A DNA stretch of 28,938 nucleotides from Alphaproteobacteria bacterium (GCA_022822125.1 JAJECF010000213.1:1-28938); one strand, 5' to 3'; shown: positions 6,132-14,611, counted from the first letter of the stretch. The notes: generated by a model not told the origin, from the letters alone. Numbers and translations are program-made.

Positions 6132-7904
6132 GTGAGCCCTGTCCGGGATATCCGGCAGCGCCTCGCCGCCGGCCTCCGGCAGGCTTTCAACGATGAGCAG
6201 ATGACCCTTTCGGCGGTGGCGCTCGCCGTCGGACTGGCGGTGGGCTGCTGCGCCGTGCTCTTCCGGGAGCTGCTCGCGCTCTTCCAGGCGGTCTTCTTCG
6301 GCACGGGCGAGGAAAACCTGGTGGACTTCATCGCCGGCCTGCCGGCCTGGCAGGTGGTGCTTGCGCCCATGCTGGGCGGCCTGGCGGTCGGCGTCTATCT
6401 CCGGGTCTTCCTGGACGGCCGGCCTACAGGCGTGGCGGAGGTCATGGAAGCGAGCGCCGCCGGCGGACGCATGGAGTTGACGCCGGCCCTGCACGGGGCC
6501 GTGGCCAATGCGCTGACGCTCGGTTGCGGCGGGTCTTCGGGCCGGGAAGGGCCCGTGGTGCATCTGGGGGCCGCCCTGGCCTCGTGGCTGGCGCGGCGGT
6601 TCCACGACCGGCGGGGCGCAGCCCGGACGATGCTCGCCTGCGGCGTGGCCGGAGCGGTGGCGGCGTCGTTCAACGCGCCTTTCGCCGGGATCTTCTTCGC
6701 GCAGGAGCTGGTGATCGGCCGCTACGCTTTCGGCGCGCTCGTGCCGGTCGCCGTGTCGTCAGTGGTCGCCACCCTGATTTCGCATGCCGTCTATGGCGCC
6801 TACCCGGCCTTCATCGTGCCGGAATACAGCCTGGGCTCCTGGCTGGAATTTCCCGCATTCGCAATGCTTGGCGGCGTGACCGCGGTCATGGCGGTGATCT
6901 TCATCCGGTCCATCCGCATGACGGCACGGCTGGCGGAGGCTTCGACCGTGCCGGCATGGATGCGCCCCGCCCTTGCGGGCCTCGCTGTCGGGCTCATCGC
7001 CATGGTCTTCCCGCAGGTGCTGGGCGTCGGCTACGGCGCAACGGACGATGCGCTCAAGGCCGAATACGGCCTCTGGCTGCTGATCGGATTGATCGTCGCC
7101 AAGACGGCAGCGACATCGCTCACCATAGGCGGCGGCTTCGGCGGCGGGGTCTTCAGCCCGTCCCTGTTCCTGGGCGCCATGCTGGGCGGCGCGTTCGGCT
7201 CCGTCGCCGGCTCCGTTGCGCCGCATCTCTTCGCCGGCGTCGGGGCCTACGCCATGGTCGGCATGGGCGCGATGGCGGGCGCTGTGCTCGGCGCGCCGAT
7301 CTCGACCATCCTCATCATGGTGGAGCTTACCGGCGACTACCAGCTCACCATGGCCGTCACCATCGCCACGGTCACCGCCGCCATGCTGACCCGCGCGCTG
7401 AACGGCGCCTCCTATTTCCGCACCGTGCTGGCCGAGAAGGGCATCGACCTGGACGAGAGGCTGGAGACGGACGCCATGCGCCAGATGCGGGTGCGCGGCG
7501 TGATGAGCCGGTCCTTTTCCTCCGTGCCGCGCACCATGAAGATGCGGGAGCTGCGCGTGGCGCTGGCGACGGCGCCTTACGGCGAACTCTTCGTCGTCGA
7601 TCCGTCGAACCGTCTGTTCGGCACGATCACGCTGGCGGACCTGGACGAGGCCGCGTTCGATCCCGTGATTCAGGACCTGATCTGCGCCGGCGACGCCGCA
7701 AGGCTGAACCCGCCCATGTTGACCGTCGAGGACGATCTGGAAAGCGCCTTCAACCTGATGGAGACGCGGCACGAGGAGCATATCGCCGTGGTGGACAACC
7801 GCGTGGACCGGCACCTGGTCGGCTTTGTCCATGAACGCGATGTGATGCTGGCCTACAACCGCGCTCTCGTCGATATGCACCGCCGCGAGGGAACGGCCTA
7901 TTGA
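6132..7904 (+). CDS. CLC-family chloride channel / Cl-/H+ antiporter with C-terminal CBS domains
   Basis: The 590-residue protein has about ten hydrophobic re-entrant helices (~25-440) followed by a soluble pair of CBS domains (~455-585; GVMSRSF, LFVVDPSNRLFGTITLADL, EEHIAVVD). CLC selectivity motifs are visible: GREGP with the gating Glu (Glu139), and GGFGGGVFSPSLFLG near residue 335. A Glu in FFAQELVIG is a candidate for the internal proton Glu of antiporters. The first motif is divergent (RPTGVAEVMEA instead of GxGIPE). It acts in the inner membrane in anion movement; the CBS pair usually binds adenine nucleotides and modulates gating. The GTG start at 6132, 4 nt after the pentapeptide gene's stop, gives a normal N-terminus; the frame stays open upstream over that gene. 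ATG 6201 is an alternative. Confidence 0.92.
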   Translation: MSPVRDIRQRLAAGLRQAFNDEQMTLSAVALAVGLAVGCCAVLFRELLALFQAVFFGTGEENLVDFIAGLPAWQVVLAPMLGGLAVGVYLRVFLDGRPTGVAEVMEASAAGGRMELTPALHGAVANALTLGCGGSSGREGPVVHLGAALASWLARRFHDRRGAARTMLACGVAGAVAASFNAPFAGIFFAQELVIGRYAFGALVPVAVSSVVATLISHAVYGAYPAFIVPEYSLGSWLEFPAFAMLGGVTAVMAVIFIRSIRMTARLAEASTVPAWMRPALAGLAVGLIAMVFPQVLGVGYGATDDALKAEYGLWLLIGLIVAKTAATSLTIGGGFGGGVFSPSLFLGAMLGGAFGSVAGSVAPHLFAGVGAYAMVGMGAMAGAVLGAPISTILIMVELTGDYQLTMAVTIATVTAAMLTRALNGASYFRTVLAEKGIDLDERLETDAMRQMRVRGVMSRSFSSVPRTMKMRELRVALATAPYGELFVVDPSNRLFGTITLADLDEAAFDPVIQDLICAGDAARLNPPMLTVEDDLESAFNLMETRHEEHIAVVDNRVDRHLVGFVHERDVMLAYNRALVDMHRREGTAY

Positions 7905-8085
7905 TCTCGGACCGGAAGATCGGGAGTGCGTGTCGTCCCGGACGCGCGGCGTCTTCGGCCCGTCGCCGCCGTGAGGTTCCGCGGCGTCGATAGAAGACGG
8001 GTGGAGGCTGTGCTATGTTCAGGCGTCGGGCCTGTGCGCGCTGCCGGCTCCGTGGGCTGGCGTAAGTGGCGGAGAGGAAGAGGCC

Positions 8086-8403
8086 ATGCACGCCGAGATC
8101 GCAGACCGAATGGACGAGATCGCGCGGGTCTGCCGGCGCTACCGCGTGCAGCGCTTGGATCTGTTCGGCTCGGCCGCCCGGGGCACGGATTTTGACCCGG
8201 AGACCAGCGACGCCGATTTCCTCGTCGAGTTCCAGCCGCCGCTCCTGCCAGGCGTCTTCAAGCGCTTCATGGGTCTCAAGTTCGATCTTGCCGCAGCCCT
8301 CGACCGCGAGGTCGATCTGGTCCAGATGAAAGCGATCGGGAACCAACGCCTTCAGGCGCATATCGACCGCTCGCGCGAGACTGTCTATGTCCGTCCGGCG
8401 TGA
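8086..8403 (+). CDS. mntA: MNT-type minimal nucleotidyltransferase, antitoxin of an MNT/HepT pair
   Basis: The 105-residue protein is a minimal polymerase-beta-type nucleotidyltransferase. LFGSAARGTDFDPETSDADF carries the Gly-Ser loop and the D-x-D metal-binding pair, and the third acidic residue lies in REVDLV. An AGGAAGAGG ribosome-binding site lies just upstream of ATG 8086. The 17-nt overlap with the following HEPN gene is typical of the HepT/MntA toxin-antitoxin family, in which the nucleotidyltransferase neutralises the HEPN ribonuclease by adding AMP to the Tyr of its active motif. The pair could slow growth under stress or act against phage; that role is inferred from the family. It sits 181 nt after the CLC gene, in its own transcription unit. 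Confidence 0.85.
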   Translation: MHAEIADRMDEIARVCRRYRVQRLDLFGSAARGTDFDPETSDADFLVEFQPPLLPGVFKRFMGLKFDLAAALDREVDLVQMKAIGNQRLQAHIDRSRETVYVRPA

Positions 8404-8728
8404 CCCTTTGGTCTCGCTGCAGGATGTCGCAAAGGCGGCAGGGTATATTGCAGATCATATCAACGGCCCGGATGAGGAAACCTTTCTGGCTGACCTCAAG
8501 ACCCGGCAGGCTGTCGAGCGATGCTTCATCAATATCGGCGAGGGGTTCAACCGTTTGGAGCGGAACGCGGTCGGATTCCGCAACATATTGGCCCACGATT
8601 ACGATGACGTCGAACTGGAGACAATCTGGGACGCTGCGCTTCACAATGCCCCTATACTGAAACGGACGGTCGAGTCCCTAATCTCCGAACTCGAGAAAGC
8701 CGCAGCGGCCACAGGTAAGAATCGGTAA
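8387..8728 (+). CDS. hepT: HepT-like HEPN-domain ribonuclease toxin (DUF86), apparently with a short internal deletion
   Basis: The 113-residue protein is a helical HEPN domain. The RNase motif R-x4-H-x-Y is intact in FRNILAHDYDD, and family landmarks DPLVSLQDV, RQAVERCFINIGEGFNRL and ETIWDAAL are present. In relatives, about 14 residues (often ending in P-x-x-P-W or similar) separate the IGEA-x-x-L segment from the GxRN motif; here NRL is followed almost directly by ERNAVGFRN. This implies an in-frame loss of roughly 14 codons between helices. The motif could still be active, but folding or dimer packing may be altered. It overlaps the antitoxin gene by 17 nt and ends 72 nt before the convergent lyase gene. 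Confidence 0.82.
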   Translation: MSVRRDPLVSLQDVAKAAGYIADHINGPDEETFLADLKTRQAVERCFINIGEGFNRLERNAVGFRNILAHDYDDVELETIWDAALHNAPILKRTVESLISELEKAAAATGKNR

Positions 8729-8770
8729 TTCTTAGTCCGGGCTAACGGTGGGCGGCATCCTGCATGAGTC

Positions 8771-8804
8771 ATGACCCGGCGCCGTCGGTGTGACTGCGGG
8801 TCAT
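8771..8804. terminator. Possible bidirectional terminator: 8-bp perfect inverted repeat between hepT and the lyase gene
   Basis: ATGACCCG (8771-8778) and CGGGTCAT (8797-8804) are perfect inverted copies with an 18-nt loop. They sit between convergent genes and overlap the lyase stop codon. There is no T-run, so Rho-independent termination is unproven. Confidence 0.3.
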
Positions 8805-9757
8805 TCCTCGCCGGCGGGTGCGCCGGCGATATTGTGGCCGCGGAGATCGCGTATGTCCGGGGGCGCGACGCTGGCCGCGATCGAGGCGTCGAGAGCCTCG
8901 AAGTCGCTGTAGCCGATGGTTTCGTAGAGCTCGGCCCGGCTTTGCATCGCGTCGAGCAGCGCCTCCGTGCTGTCCGCTTCGGCCAGATGCGCATACATGT
9001 CGGCCATGGCCCGGGCGGCGATGCGCAGGGAGGACACCGGCCAGATCACCAGCTTGCAGCCCATCGCCTCGAACTGCGCGCCGGTGAAATAAGGCGTGCG
9101 GCCGAACTCCGTCATGTTCGCCATGAGAGGGGCGTCCACCGATGACGAGAAACGCCGGAACATCGCCTCGCTGGTCAGCGCGTCCGCAAACACGATGTCC
9201 GCGCCGGCCTCTGTGTAGAGCCGGGCGCGTTCGATGCCGGCTTCCAGACCCTCCTGGGCGACGGCGTCGGTCCGCGCGATAATGCGCAGATGCGTGCGCG
9301 CCCGGTGCGCCGCTTCCACCTTGCGCGCCATCTCTTCCGCGGTCGCCAGCTGCTTGTCGTTCAGATGGCCGCATTTCTTCGGCAGCAACTGGTCCTCGAT
9401 CTGCACGGCCGCCGCGCCGGCGGCCTCCAGTTCGCGGACCGTGCGCATGACGTTCAGCACTTCGCCATAGCCCGTGTCGGCATCCACGACGAGCGGCAAT
9501 TGCGTCGCCCGGTACACGCTGCGGACATGGTGGCAAAGCTCGTCCAGGCCGATGACGCCGAGGTCCGGCAACCCCATAGAGGCGGTGACCGCCGCGCCGG
9601 AAATATAGAGGCATTCGAAGCCCGCCCGCTTGGCGAGCAGGCCGGCCATTGCATTATGCGCGCCCGGCGCCCGCAGGATGCCGGGCCGCGCCATCAGGGC
9701 GGCGAACCGCTCGCCGGCCGGCTCCTTGATCCACCGGTCATTGGTAAGCCAGGTCAT
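8801..9757 (-). CDS. Isocitrate lyase/PEP mutase superfamily enzyme, 2-methylisocitrate lyase-like
   Basis: The 318-residue protein has the TIM-barrel signature of the superfamily: LYISGAAVTASMGLPDLG, VVDADTGYGEVLNV with metal-binding Asp residues, AVQIEDQLLPKKCGHL, and IIARTDAVAQEGLEAGIER. The KKCGH loop carries the catalytic Cys found in methylisocitrate and isocitrate lyases and in 2,3-dimethylmalate lyase, and absent from the decarboxylase and hydrolase branches. The likely reaction is cleavage of 2-methylisocitrate to pyruvate and succinate, the last step of the methylcitrate route for propionyl-CoA. No prpC or prpD is visible, so a dimethylmalate-type substrate is possible. Start at 9757 has a GGAGGGAGG site nearby. 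It is the last gene of a minus-strand run, 93 nt after the small antitoxin-like ORF. Confidence 0.82.
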   Translation of the reverse strand: MTWLTNDRWIKEPAGERFAALMARPGILRAPGAHNAMAGLLAKRAGFECLYISGAAVTASMGLPDLGVIGLDELCHHVRSVYRATQLPLVVDADTGYGEVLNVMRTVRELEAAGAAAVQIEDQLLPKKCGHLNDKQLATAEEMARKVEAAHRARTHLRIIARTDAVAQEGLEAGIERARLYTEAGADIVFADALTSEAMFRRFSSSVDAPLMANMTEFGRTPYFTGAQFEAMGCKLVIWPVSSLRIAARAMADMYAHLAEADSTEALLDAMQSRAELYETIGYSDFEALDASIAASVAPPDIRDLRGHNIAGAPAGEE

Positions 9758-9850
9758 CGAACCTCCCTCCGGTGGTCTGTCCCCGGCCACCGCCGGGTCT
9801 CCGCTTCGCCCCCGTCCAGGACAACTGGCGGCAGGGGCTGTTGCTGCCGA

Positions 9851-10066
9851 CTACCGTTCGGCTTCCCACTCCACATCGACGGGGGCCGTTAAGTCTGTTC
9901 CCGGCGGAATTTCGACGGTTCCCTTGAGAGCACCGAAGATTTGCGAGAAAGATCCGGGATTGTCCGTTTCCGTCGAACCTTCCGCGTTCTCTTGTTGCGG
10001 TAATTGGGCGCCGGACTTCCGCAGCGGGCCGGCGGCTCTTTTTCCGAATGGTTCATCCACTGTCAT
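9851..10066 (-). CDS. Small ORF (71 aa), possibly an orphan antitoxin-like protein
   Basis: ATG 10066 lies 5 nt after the PaaK-like gene's stop; GAGG in the intervening bases is a plausible ribosome-binding site, so translation may be coupled. The first ~40 residues are polar and low in complexity (QLPQQENAEGSTETDNPG). The last ~30 look structured: IFGALKGTVEIPPGTDL, then TAPVDVEWEAER. An 'F-x-x-x-KGT-x-x-I ... D-L-T-x-P ... EWEAER' ending resembles the C-termini of Phd/YefM- or VapB-type antitoxins, the part that binds the toxin. The expected DNA-binding N-terminus is missing. Base composition is less GC-rich than neighbours (AATTACCGCAACAAGAGAAC region). No toxin gene is adjacent. The assignment is tentative. 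Confidence 0.45.
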   Translation of the reverse strand: MTVDEPFGKRAAGPLRKSGAQLPQQENAEGSTETDNPGSFSQIFGALKGTVEIPPGTDLTAPVDVEWEAER

Positions 10067-10071
10067 TGGCC

Positions 10072-11310
10072 TCAGTCGTAGCTGCGCCGGTCGTCGATCA
10101 CCTTGCCGTCGTTCGGCAGCGCGTTGGCGAACTCGATGCGGCCGCGCATCTTGCATTCCGACCGGAAGCTTTCGGCGACCGCCTCCAGGAAGGCGTCATC
10201 GCGGGTGGACGCCTCGACCATCAGCGTCGCCGTGTCGAGATTGTTCTCGGAACCGACCACGAGCCGGAGCCGCGCGATCTCCGGGTGGCGGGCGAGCACG
10301 CGGTTCACCTGCTCGGGCCGGATGAACATGCCGCGCACCTTCGCCGTCTGGTCGGCCCGGCCCATCCAGCCCTTGATACGGGTGTTGGTGCGCCCGCAGG
10401 AGCTCCGGCCGGCATCGACGGCGGACATGTCGCCGGTGGCGAAGCGGAAGAGCGGATAGTCGTCGTTCAGGGTCGTTACCACGACCTCGCCGACGTCGCC
10501 ATCCGGCACCGGATCGCCGGAGCCGGGGCGGACGATCTCGACGATCACGCCCTCGTCCAGCACCATGCCTTCCAGCGCCGGCGTCTCATAGGCGATCAGC
10601 CCGACATCGGCCGTGCCGTAATTCTGCATCACATCGACGCCCTTGCCCCGGATTTCGGCCCGGAGCGAGGGGAAGAGCGCGCCGCCGCCGACGAGCGCCC
10701 TGGAGAGCGAGGGCAATGCGGTTCCCATCTCTTCGGCCTTGTCCAGCACGATCTTCAGGAAGTCGGGCGTGCCCATGAAGCCGACGGCCCCGAAATGCCG
10801 GATCGCCTCCACCTGCTGCTCCGTCTGGCCGACCCCGCCCGGAAACACGGTGCAGCCAAGCGCTTCCGCCGCGCTCTCCATCATGAAGGCGCCGGGGGTA
10901 AAGTGATAGCTGAAGGTGTTGTGGACCACATCGCCCTTGCGGAAGCCTGCGGCGTAGAGCGAGCGCGCGCCGCGAAACCAGTCCGGCTTCGTTCCCATCG
11001 GCTCGCAGATGGGCCCCGGCGAGCGGAATACGCGCCGGAACGCGCCTGCGGGCACGGTGGTCATGCCGCCGAAGGGCGGCTCCGCCGCCTGCACTTCCAT
11101 CAGGTCGGACTTGCGGGTGACGGGCAGGGACGCAAGCGCCGCGCGGGAGTGGATATCACCGGGCTCAATGCCGGCCAGCGCGCGGCGCCAATAGGGCGCC
11201 TTGTCTTTGGCAAGGGCGACCAGGCTGCGCAGTTCGGCGAATTGCTCTCCCTCGCGCTGCTCCGGGTCCCGGGTCTCCAGCCTGTCGTAGAAGTCGCCCT
11301 TTGCGGTCAT
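10072..11310 (-). CDS. PaaK-like (phenylacetate-CoA ligase family) AMP-binding protein with a divergent P-loop
   Basis: The 412-residue protein has the length and order of phenylacetate-CoA ligase family members: LPVTRKSDLMEVQ near residue 65-75, VGGGALFPSLRAEI, the acid/Tyr segment VMQNYGTADVGLIAYE, VVTTLNDDYPLFRFATGDMS, the hinge region KVRGMFIRPEQV and a terminal NDGKVIDDRR. The canonical nucleotide loop (SSGTTGxP) is replaced by FRSPGPICEPMG, a form I associate with PaaK-like genes encoded beside liv-type transporters. It would activate a carboxylic acid to its CoA ester in the cytoplasm, if it still binds ATP. It starts 6 nt after livF and is part of the importer operon, so the substrate is probably the imported acid or a derivative. 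Confidence 0.8.
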   Translation of the reverse strand: MTAKGDFYDRLETRDPEQREGEQFAELRSLVALAKDKAPYWRRALAGIEPGDIHSRAALASLPVTRKSDLMEVQAAEPPFGGMTTVPAGAFRRVFRSPGPICEPMGTKPDWFRGARSLYAAGFRKGDVVHNTFSYHFTPGAFMMESAAEALGCTVFPGGVGQTEQQVEAIRHFGAVGFMGTPDFLKIVLDKAEEMGTALPSLSRALVGGGALFPSLRAEIRGKGVDVMQNYGTADVGLIAYETPALEGMVLDEGVIVEIVRPGSGDPVPDGDVGEVVVTTLNDDYPLFRFATGDMSAVDAGRSSCGRTNTRIKGWMGRADQTAKVRGMFIRPEQVNRVLARHPEIARLRLVVGSENNLDTATLMVEASTRDDAFLEAVAESFRSECKMRGRIEFANALPNDGKVIDDRRSYD

Positions 11311-11316
11311 GGCCCC

Positions 11317-12129
11317 TCACACCCAGCGTTTGCGCCGGCGATAGAATTTGATGTCCCGGTAGCTCTTGCGCCCGGTGGAGCTGAGGCCGAGATAGAACTC
11401 CTTGACGTCCTCGTTCTCCCGGAGGACGGCGGCGTCGCCGTCCATCACGATGCGCCCGTTCTCCAGGATGTAGCCGTAATGGGCGTATTTGAGCGCCATA
11501 TTGGTGTTCTGCTCGGCCAGCAGGATCGAGACGTTCTCTTCCTCGTTGATGCGCTTGACGATCTCGAAGATCTGCTCGACGAGCTGCGGGGCGAGGCCCA
11601 TGGAGGGTTCGTCCAGCAGGATCGTCTGCGGTTTCGACATGAGCGCGCGGCCGATGGCGCACATCTGCTGCTCGCCGCCGGAAATATAGCCGGCGAGGCT
11701 TCTGCGGCGGCTCTTGAGCGCCGGGAAATATCCGTAAACCGCGTCGAGGTCGTCATTGAGCTCCGAGCGGCGCGCATGGCGCGTATAGGCGCCCGTCAAC
11801 AGGTTTTCCTCGACGGTCAAATGTTCGAAACAATGGCGGCCTTCCATCACCTGGATGACGCCCTTGCGCACGAGGTCGGTCGGCGTCAGCGCGTCGATGC
11901 GCTCGCCGCGATAGAGGATCGAGCCCTTGGTGACCTCGCCGCGCTCGGCGCGCAGCAGGTTGGACACGGCCTTGAGGGTCGTCGTCTTGCCGGCCCCGTT
12001 CGCGCCGAGGAGGGCAACGATGCCCCCCTTCGGCACGTGGAGGGAGACGCCCTTCAGCACGAGGATGACGTGGTCGTAAATGACCTCGACATTGTTCACT
12101 TCGAGTTCGTTGCGAACGGTCTCGTTCAT
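11317..12129 (-). CDS. livF: LivF-type ABC transporter ATP-binding protein
   Basis: The 270-residue ATPase has Walker A GANGAGKTTT (~residues 42-51), signature YISGGEQQMCAIGRAL, Walker B TILLDEPSMGLAP and the following switch-region His replaced by the LivF-typical LLAEQNTNMAL. The insert YRGERIDALTPTDLVRKGV and MEGRHCFEHLTVEENL are characteristic of the LivF branch of the branched-chain amino-acid importer family. It powers uptake together with LivG and the permeases LivH and LivM encoded upstream. A C-terminal tail rich in Arg/Lys (YRDIKFYRRRKRWV) extends beyond the usual LivF end. It is 40 nt after the binding-protein gene and 6 nt before the PaaK-like gene. Confidence 0.92.
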   Translation of the reverse strand: MNETVRNELEVNNVEVIYDHVILVLKGVSLHVPKGGIVALLGANGAGKTTTLKAVSNLLRAERGEVTKGSILYRGERIDALTPTDLVRKGVIQVMEGRHCFEHLTVEENLLTGAYTRHARRSELNDDLDAVYGYFPALKSRRRSLAGYISGGEQQMCAIGRALMSKPQTILLDEPSMGLAPQLVEQIFEIVKRINEEENVSILLAEQNTNMALKYAHYGYILENGRIVMDGDAAVLRENEDVKEFYLGLSSTGRKSYRDIKFYRRRKRWV

Positions 12130-12169
12130 GGGCTTCCGGGCCTCTCCCGCCGGTGGGGTCGACCGCTCT

Positions 12170-13474
12170 CTACGAGCAGTCGCGCGGGGTGATGCTGTTT
12201 TCCTGCGCGTATTGGGCTGCGTCCTGCTCGATCAGCGGGCGGACGACATCGGTCATCGCCGGGATCCAGTCGGTGATGATCTCCCAGGCCTTGCCGTTCC
12301 ACTGCTGGACCAGGATGGCCGGATTGGCGCCTTCATGGTTCAGGCAGGTCACCGTGGTCGGCGGCATCAGCCCGGTCAGGCCGAGCGCCTCCACATCCCC
12401 GGCCGACAGGTCGAGATTCTCGAGCGCCCAGCGCACCTGCTCGCCGGACACATGCTTGCCCTCGCCGTATTTCTCCTGGGCCAGCCGCACCGCCTCGACG
12501 ATGAAGGCCGCATTGACCATGCCGCGGTTGTAGAGCACCGTGCCCATGTCGTCGCCGCCCTTGAGGCCGTCCACGCCCTTCATGTCGTCGAACACCTTGT
12601 AGCCGGTGCCCGCGCCGTTGAAGGTCGCGCCCTTGTAGCCGACGGCGCCGTCGCCGGCCGGAAGCACATCGGGTTCGGCGGCGGACCACCAATTGCCGAT
12701 GAACGTGCTCATGTCGAACTTGATGTTCGCGGCTTCCTTGACGGCCGTCGAGTTCATCGCGCCCCAGCCCCACATGATGGCGTAGGCCGGCTTGGTGCGG
12801 CGGATCTGGAGCCAGATGGACTTCTGCTCGGTCATCGTGGCCGGCGGCACCGGATACTTGTCGTAGGTGAAGCCGAACTTCTCGGCCAGGATGTCGAAGG
12901 TCGGGATCGGTTCGCGACCATAGGGGTGGTCGAGATAGATGAACGCGAAACGCTGGCCCTTCAACGCCTCGAGCCCGCCCATCTCATTGGCGATATACTG
13001 GACGACGGCCGTAGCCTGGCTCCAGTAGGTCGAAGGGAAGTTGAAGACATAGGGGAACACCCGGCCGTCCGCAGCGCTGGTGCGGCCATAGCCCATCGAC
13101 AGGATCGGAATCTTGTCGTTGGTGGCCTTGTCGATCAGCGCGTATGTGGTGCCGGTGGACCAGGGGCTTATGACGGTCGCGCCGCCATGCTTGTCCTTCA
13201 GCCGGTCATAGCACTCGACGCCGCGGTCGGTCTTGTAGCCGGTCTCGCACTCCTCGACGATGAACTTGACGCCGTTCACGCCGCCGTCGCGCTCGTTGAC
13301 GAGCTGGAAGTAATCGACATAGCCGTTGGCGAACGGGGTGCCGTTCGGGGCGTAGGCGCCCGTGCGGTAGGACAGCACCGGGATGAACTGGCCATCCTCG
13401 GCCTGGGCAACGCCAATAGCGCCGGCCGCAACAGCTGCGGCCAGCCCCGCTGTCGCCAGTTTCTTCATGAGCAT
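12170..13474 (-). CDS. Periplasmic substrate-binding protein of a branched-chain-type (HAAT) ABC importer
   Basis: The 434-residue protein begins with a Sec signal peptide (MLMKKLATAGLAAAVAAGAI, then GVAQA|EDG). The mature part is a type I periplasmic binding fold of the Leu/Ile/Val (Peripla_BP_6) group: VLSYRTGAYAPNGTPFANGY, YDRLKDKHGGATVISPWSTG, FAFIYLDHPYGREPIP, PPATMTEQKSIWLQIRRTKP. At ~408 mature residues it is longer than LivJ/LivK (~345), as in homologues that bind aromatic or other organic acids instead of amino acids; the ligand cannot be read from sequence. ATG 13474 has GGAGGT 6 nt upstream. It sits between the livM and livF genes, with 56-nt and 40-nt gaps. Confidence 0.9.
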   Translation of the reverse strand: MLMKKLATAGLAAAVAAGAIGVAQAEDGQFIPVLSYRTGAYAPNGTPFANGYVDYFQLVNERDGGVNGVKFIVEECETGYKTDRGVECYDRLKDKHGGATVISPWSTGTTYALIDKATNDKIPILSMGYGRTSAADGRVFPYVFNFPSTYWSQATAVVQYIANEMGGLEALKGQRFAFIYLDHPYGREPIPTFDILAEKFGFTYDKYPVPPATMTEQKSIWLQIRRTKPAYAIMWGWGAMNSTAVKEAANIKFDMSTFIGNWWSAAEPDVLPAGDGAVGYKGATFNGAGTGYKVFDDMKGVDGLKGGDDMGTVLYNRGMVNAAFIVEAVRLAQEKYGEGKHVSGEQVRWALENLDLSAGDVEALGLTGLMPPTTVTCLNHEGANPAILVQQWNGKAWEIITDWIPAMTDVVRPLIEQDAAQYAQENSITPRDCS

Positions 13475-13530
13475 GATGGGACCTCCCTTGGGTTTCTGCC
13501 TCATCGGGGTTGGGGCTGTTTCCGCCACGG

Positions 13531-14607
13531 TCAATAGGGAAACGGCCAGAGGCGCAGCTTTTCCTTGGCAATCTGCCAGAGCCGCGCCAGACCATGCGGT
13601 TCGACGATCAGGAAGAAGATGATGAGAGCGCCGAACAGCATGAACTCGATATGGGTGATGATGTCGCCCGGGACGCTGTAGCCGAACCAGCCGGGCGCGC
13701 TGTTGAGGAAGATCGGCAGCAGGAAGATGAACGCCGCGCCGAGGAAGGAGCCCAGCACGCTGCCGAGCCCGCCGACAATGACCATGAACAGCACCTGGAA
13801 GGAGCGGTTGATGTCGAAGGCGGTCGGCTCCACGGTGTTGATGAAGCACATGGCCCAGAGTGCGCCGGCGACGCCGCAATAGAAGCTTGAAATGGCGAAG
13901 GCGGACAGCTTGGTCGGAAGCGGACGGATGCCGATGAGCTGCGCCGCGATGTCCATGTCGCGGATCGCCATCCAGGACCGGCCGATGCGCGAGCGCGCCA
14001 TGTTGCGGGCAATCCAGGCGAGCGCGATGACGAAGGCCAGCACGAACAGGTATTTCGCCTCGTTGCTCGCCGTGGCGCCTGTGACCTCGAAGCCGAACAC
14101 GCTGCGCGGCGGAGCGGTCGGCACGCCCGAAATCGAGTTGTTGACGAACCACGGCACCTTGACGAACAACCAGAGCAGGAAGAACTGCGCGGCCAGCGTG
14201 GCGACCGCGAGGTAGAAGCCCTTGATGCGCAGGCTCGGCAGGCCGAAGGCGAGGCCGATGGCGGCCGCGCAAAGCCCGGCCAGCGGGATCACGAGCCAGA
14301 TCGGCATCCAGGTGATGTTGGTCGCGATCTTGTAGGCCATATAAGCGCCGGCGGCCATGAAGGCGCCGGTGCCGAGCGAGAGCTGGCCGCAATAGCCCGT
14401 CAGGATGTTCAGGCCGAGCGCCGCAATCGACAGGATCAGCACCGGGATCAGGATCGACGCCATCAGATATTCGCTCGCGACGAGCGGCACACCGATGATC
14501 GCGAAGGCCGCCAGCCCGAACACGAACCAGCGGTCGAGTGGGATCGTCAGCATCGCCTGGTCGGCGGAATAGCTGGTCTTGAACTGTCCGGCTTCGCGGT
14601 AAAGCAT
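13531..14607 (-). CDS. livM: LivM-type ABC transporter permease
   Basis: The 358-residue protein has eight or more hydrophobic segments from residue ~25 to ~340. Family landmarks include LNILTGYCGQLSLGTGAFMA, AYMAYKIA, IGLAFGLPSLRIKGFYLAVAT, SRIGRSWMAIRDMDIAAQLI and VVGGLGSVLGSFLGAAFI, which includes the coupling-helix region contacting the ATPases. It forms the inner-membrane channel with LivH. It starts 4 nt after livH's stop, implying coupled translation, and is followed by the binding-protein gene. The hydrophilic N-terminal ~20 residues (MLYREAGQFKTSYSADQ) look normal for this branch. Confidence 0.93.
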   Translation of the reverse strand: MLYREAGQFKTSYSADQAMLTIPLDRWFVFGLAAFAIIGVPLVASEYLMASILIPVLILSIAALGLNILTGYCGQLSLGTGAFMAAGAYMAYKIATNITWMPIWLVIPLAGLCAAAIGLAFGLPSLRIKGFYLAVATLAAQFFLLWLFVKVPWFVNNSISGVPTAPPRSVFGFEVTGATASNEAKYLFVLAFVIALAWIARNMARSRIGRSWMAIRDMDIAAQLIGIRPLPTKLSAFAISSFYCGVAGALWAMCFINTVEPTAFDINRSFQVLFMVIVGGLGSVLGSFLGAAFIFLLPIFLNSAPGWFGYSVPGDIITHIEFMLFGALIIFFLIVEPHGLARLWQIAKEKLRLWPFPY

Positions 14608-14611
14608 CGTG

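Noticed and set aside
10048..12192. 714-codon open frame on the plus strand
   Set aside because: It lies opposite the PaaK-like and livF genes, whose motifs are unmistakable; the antisense product has no recognisable domain.
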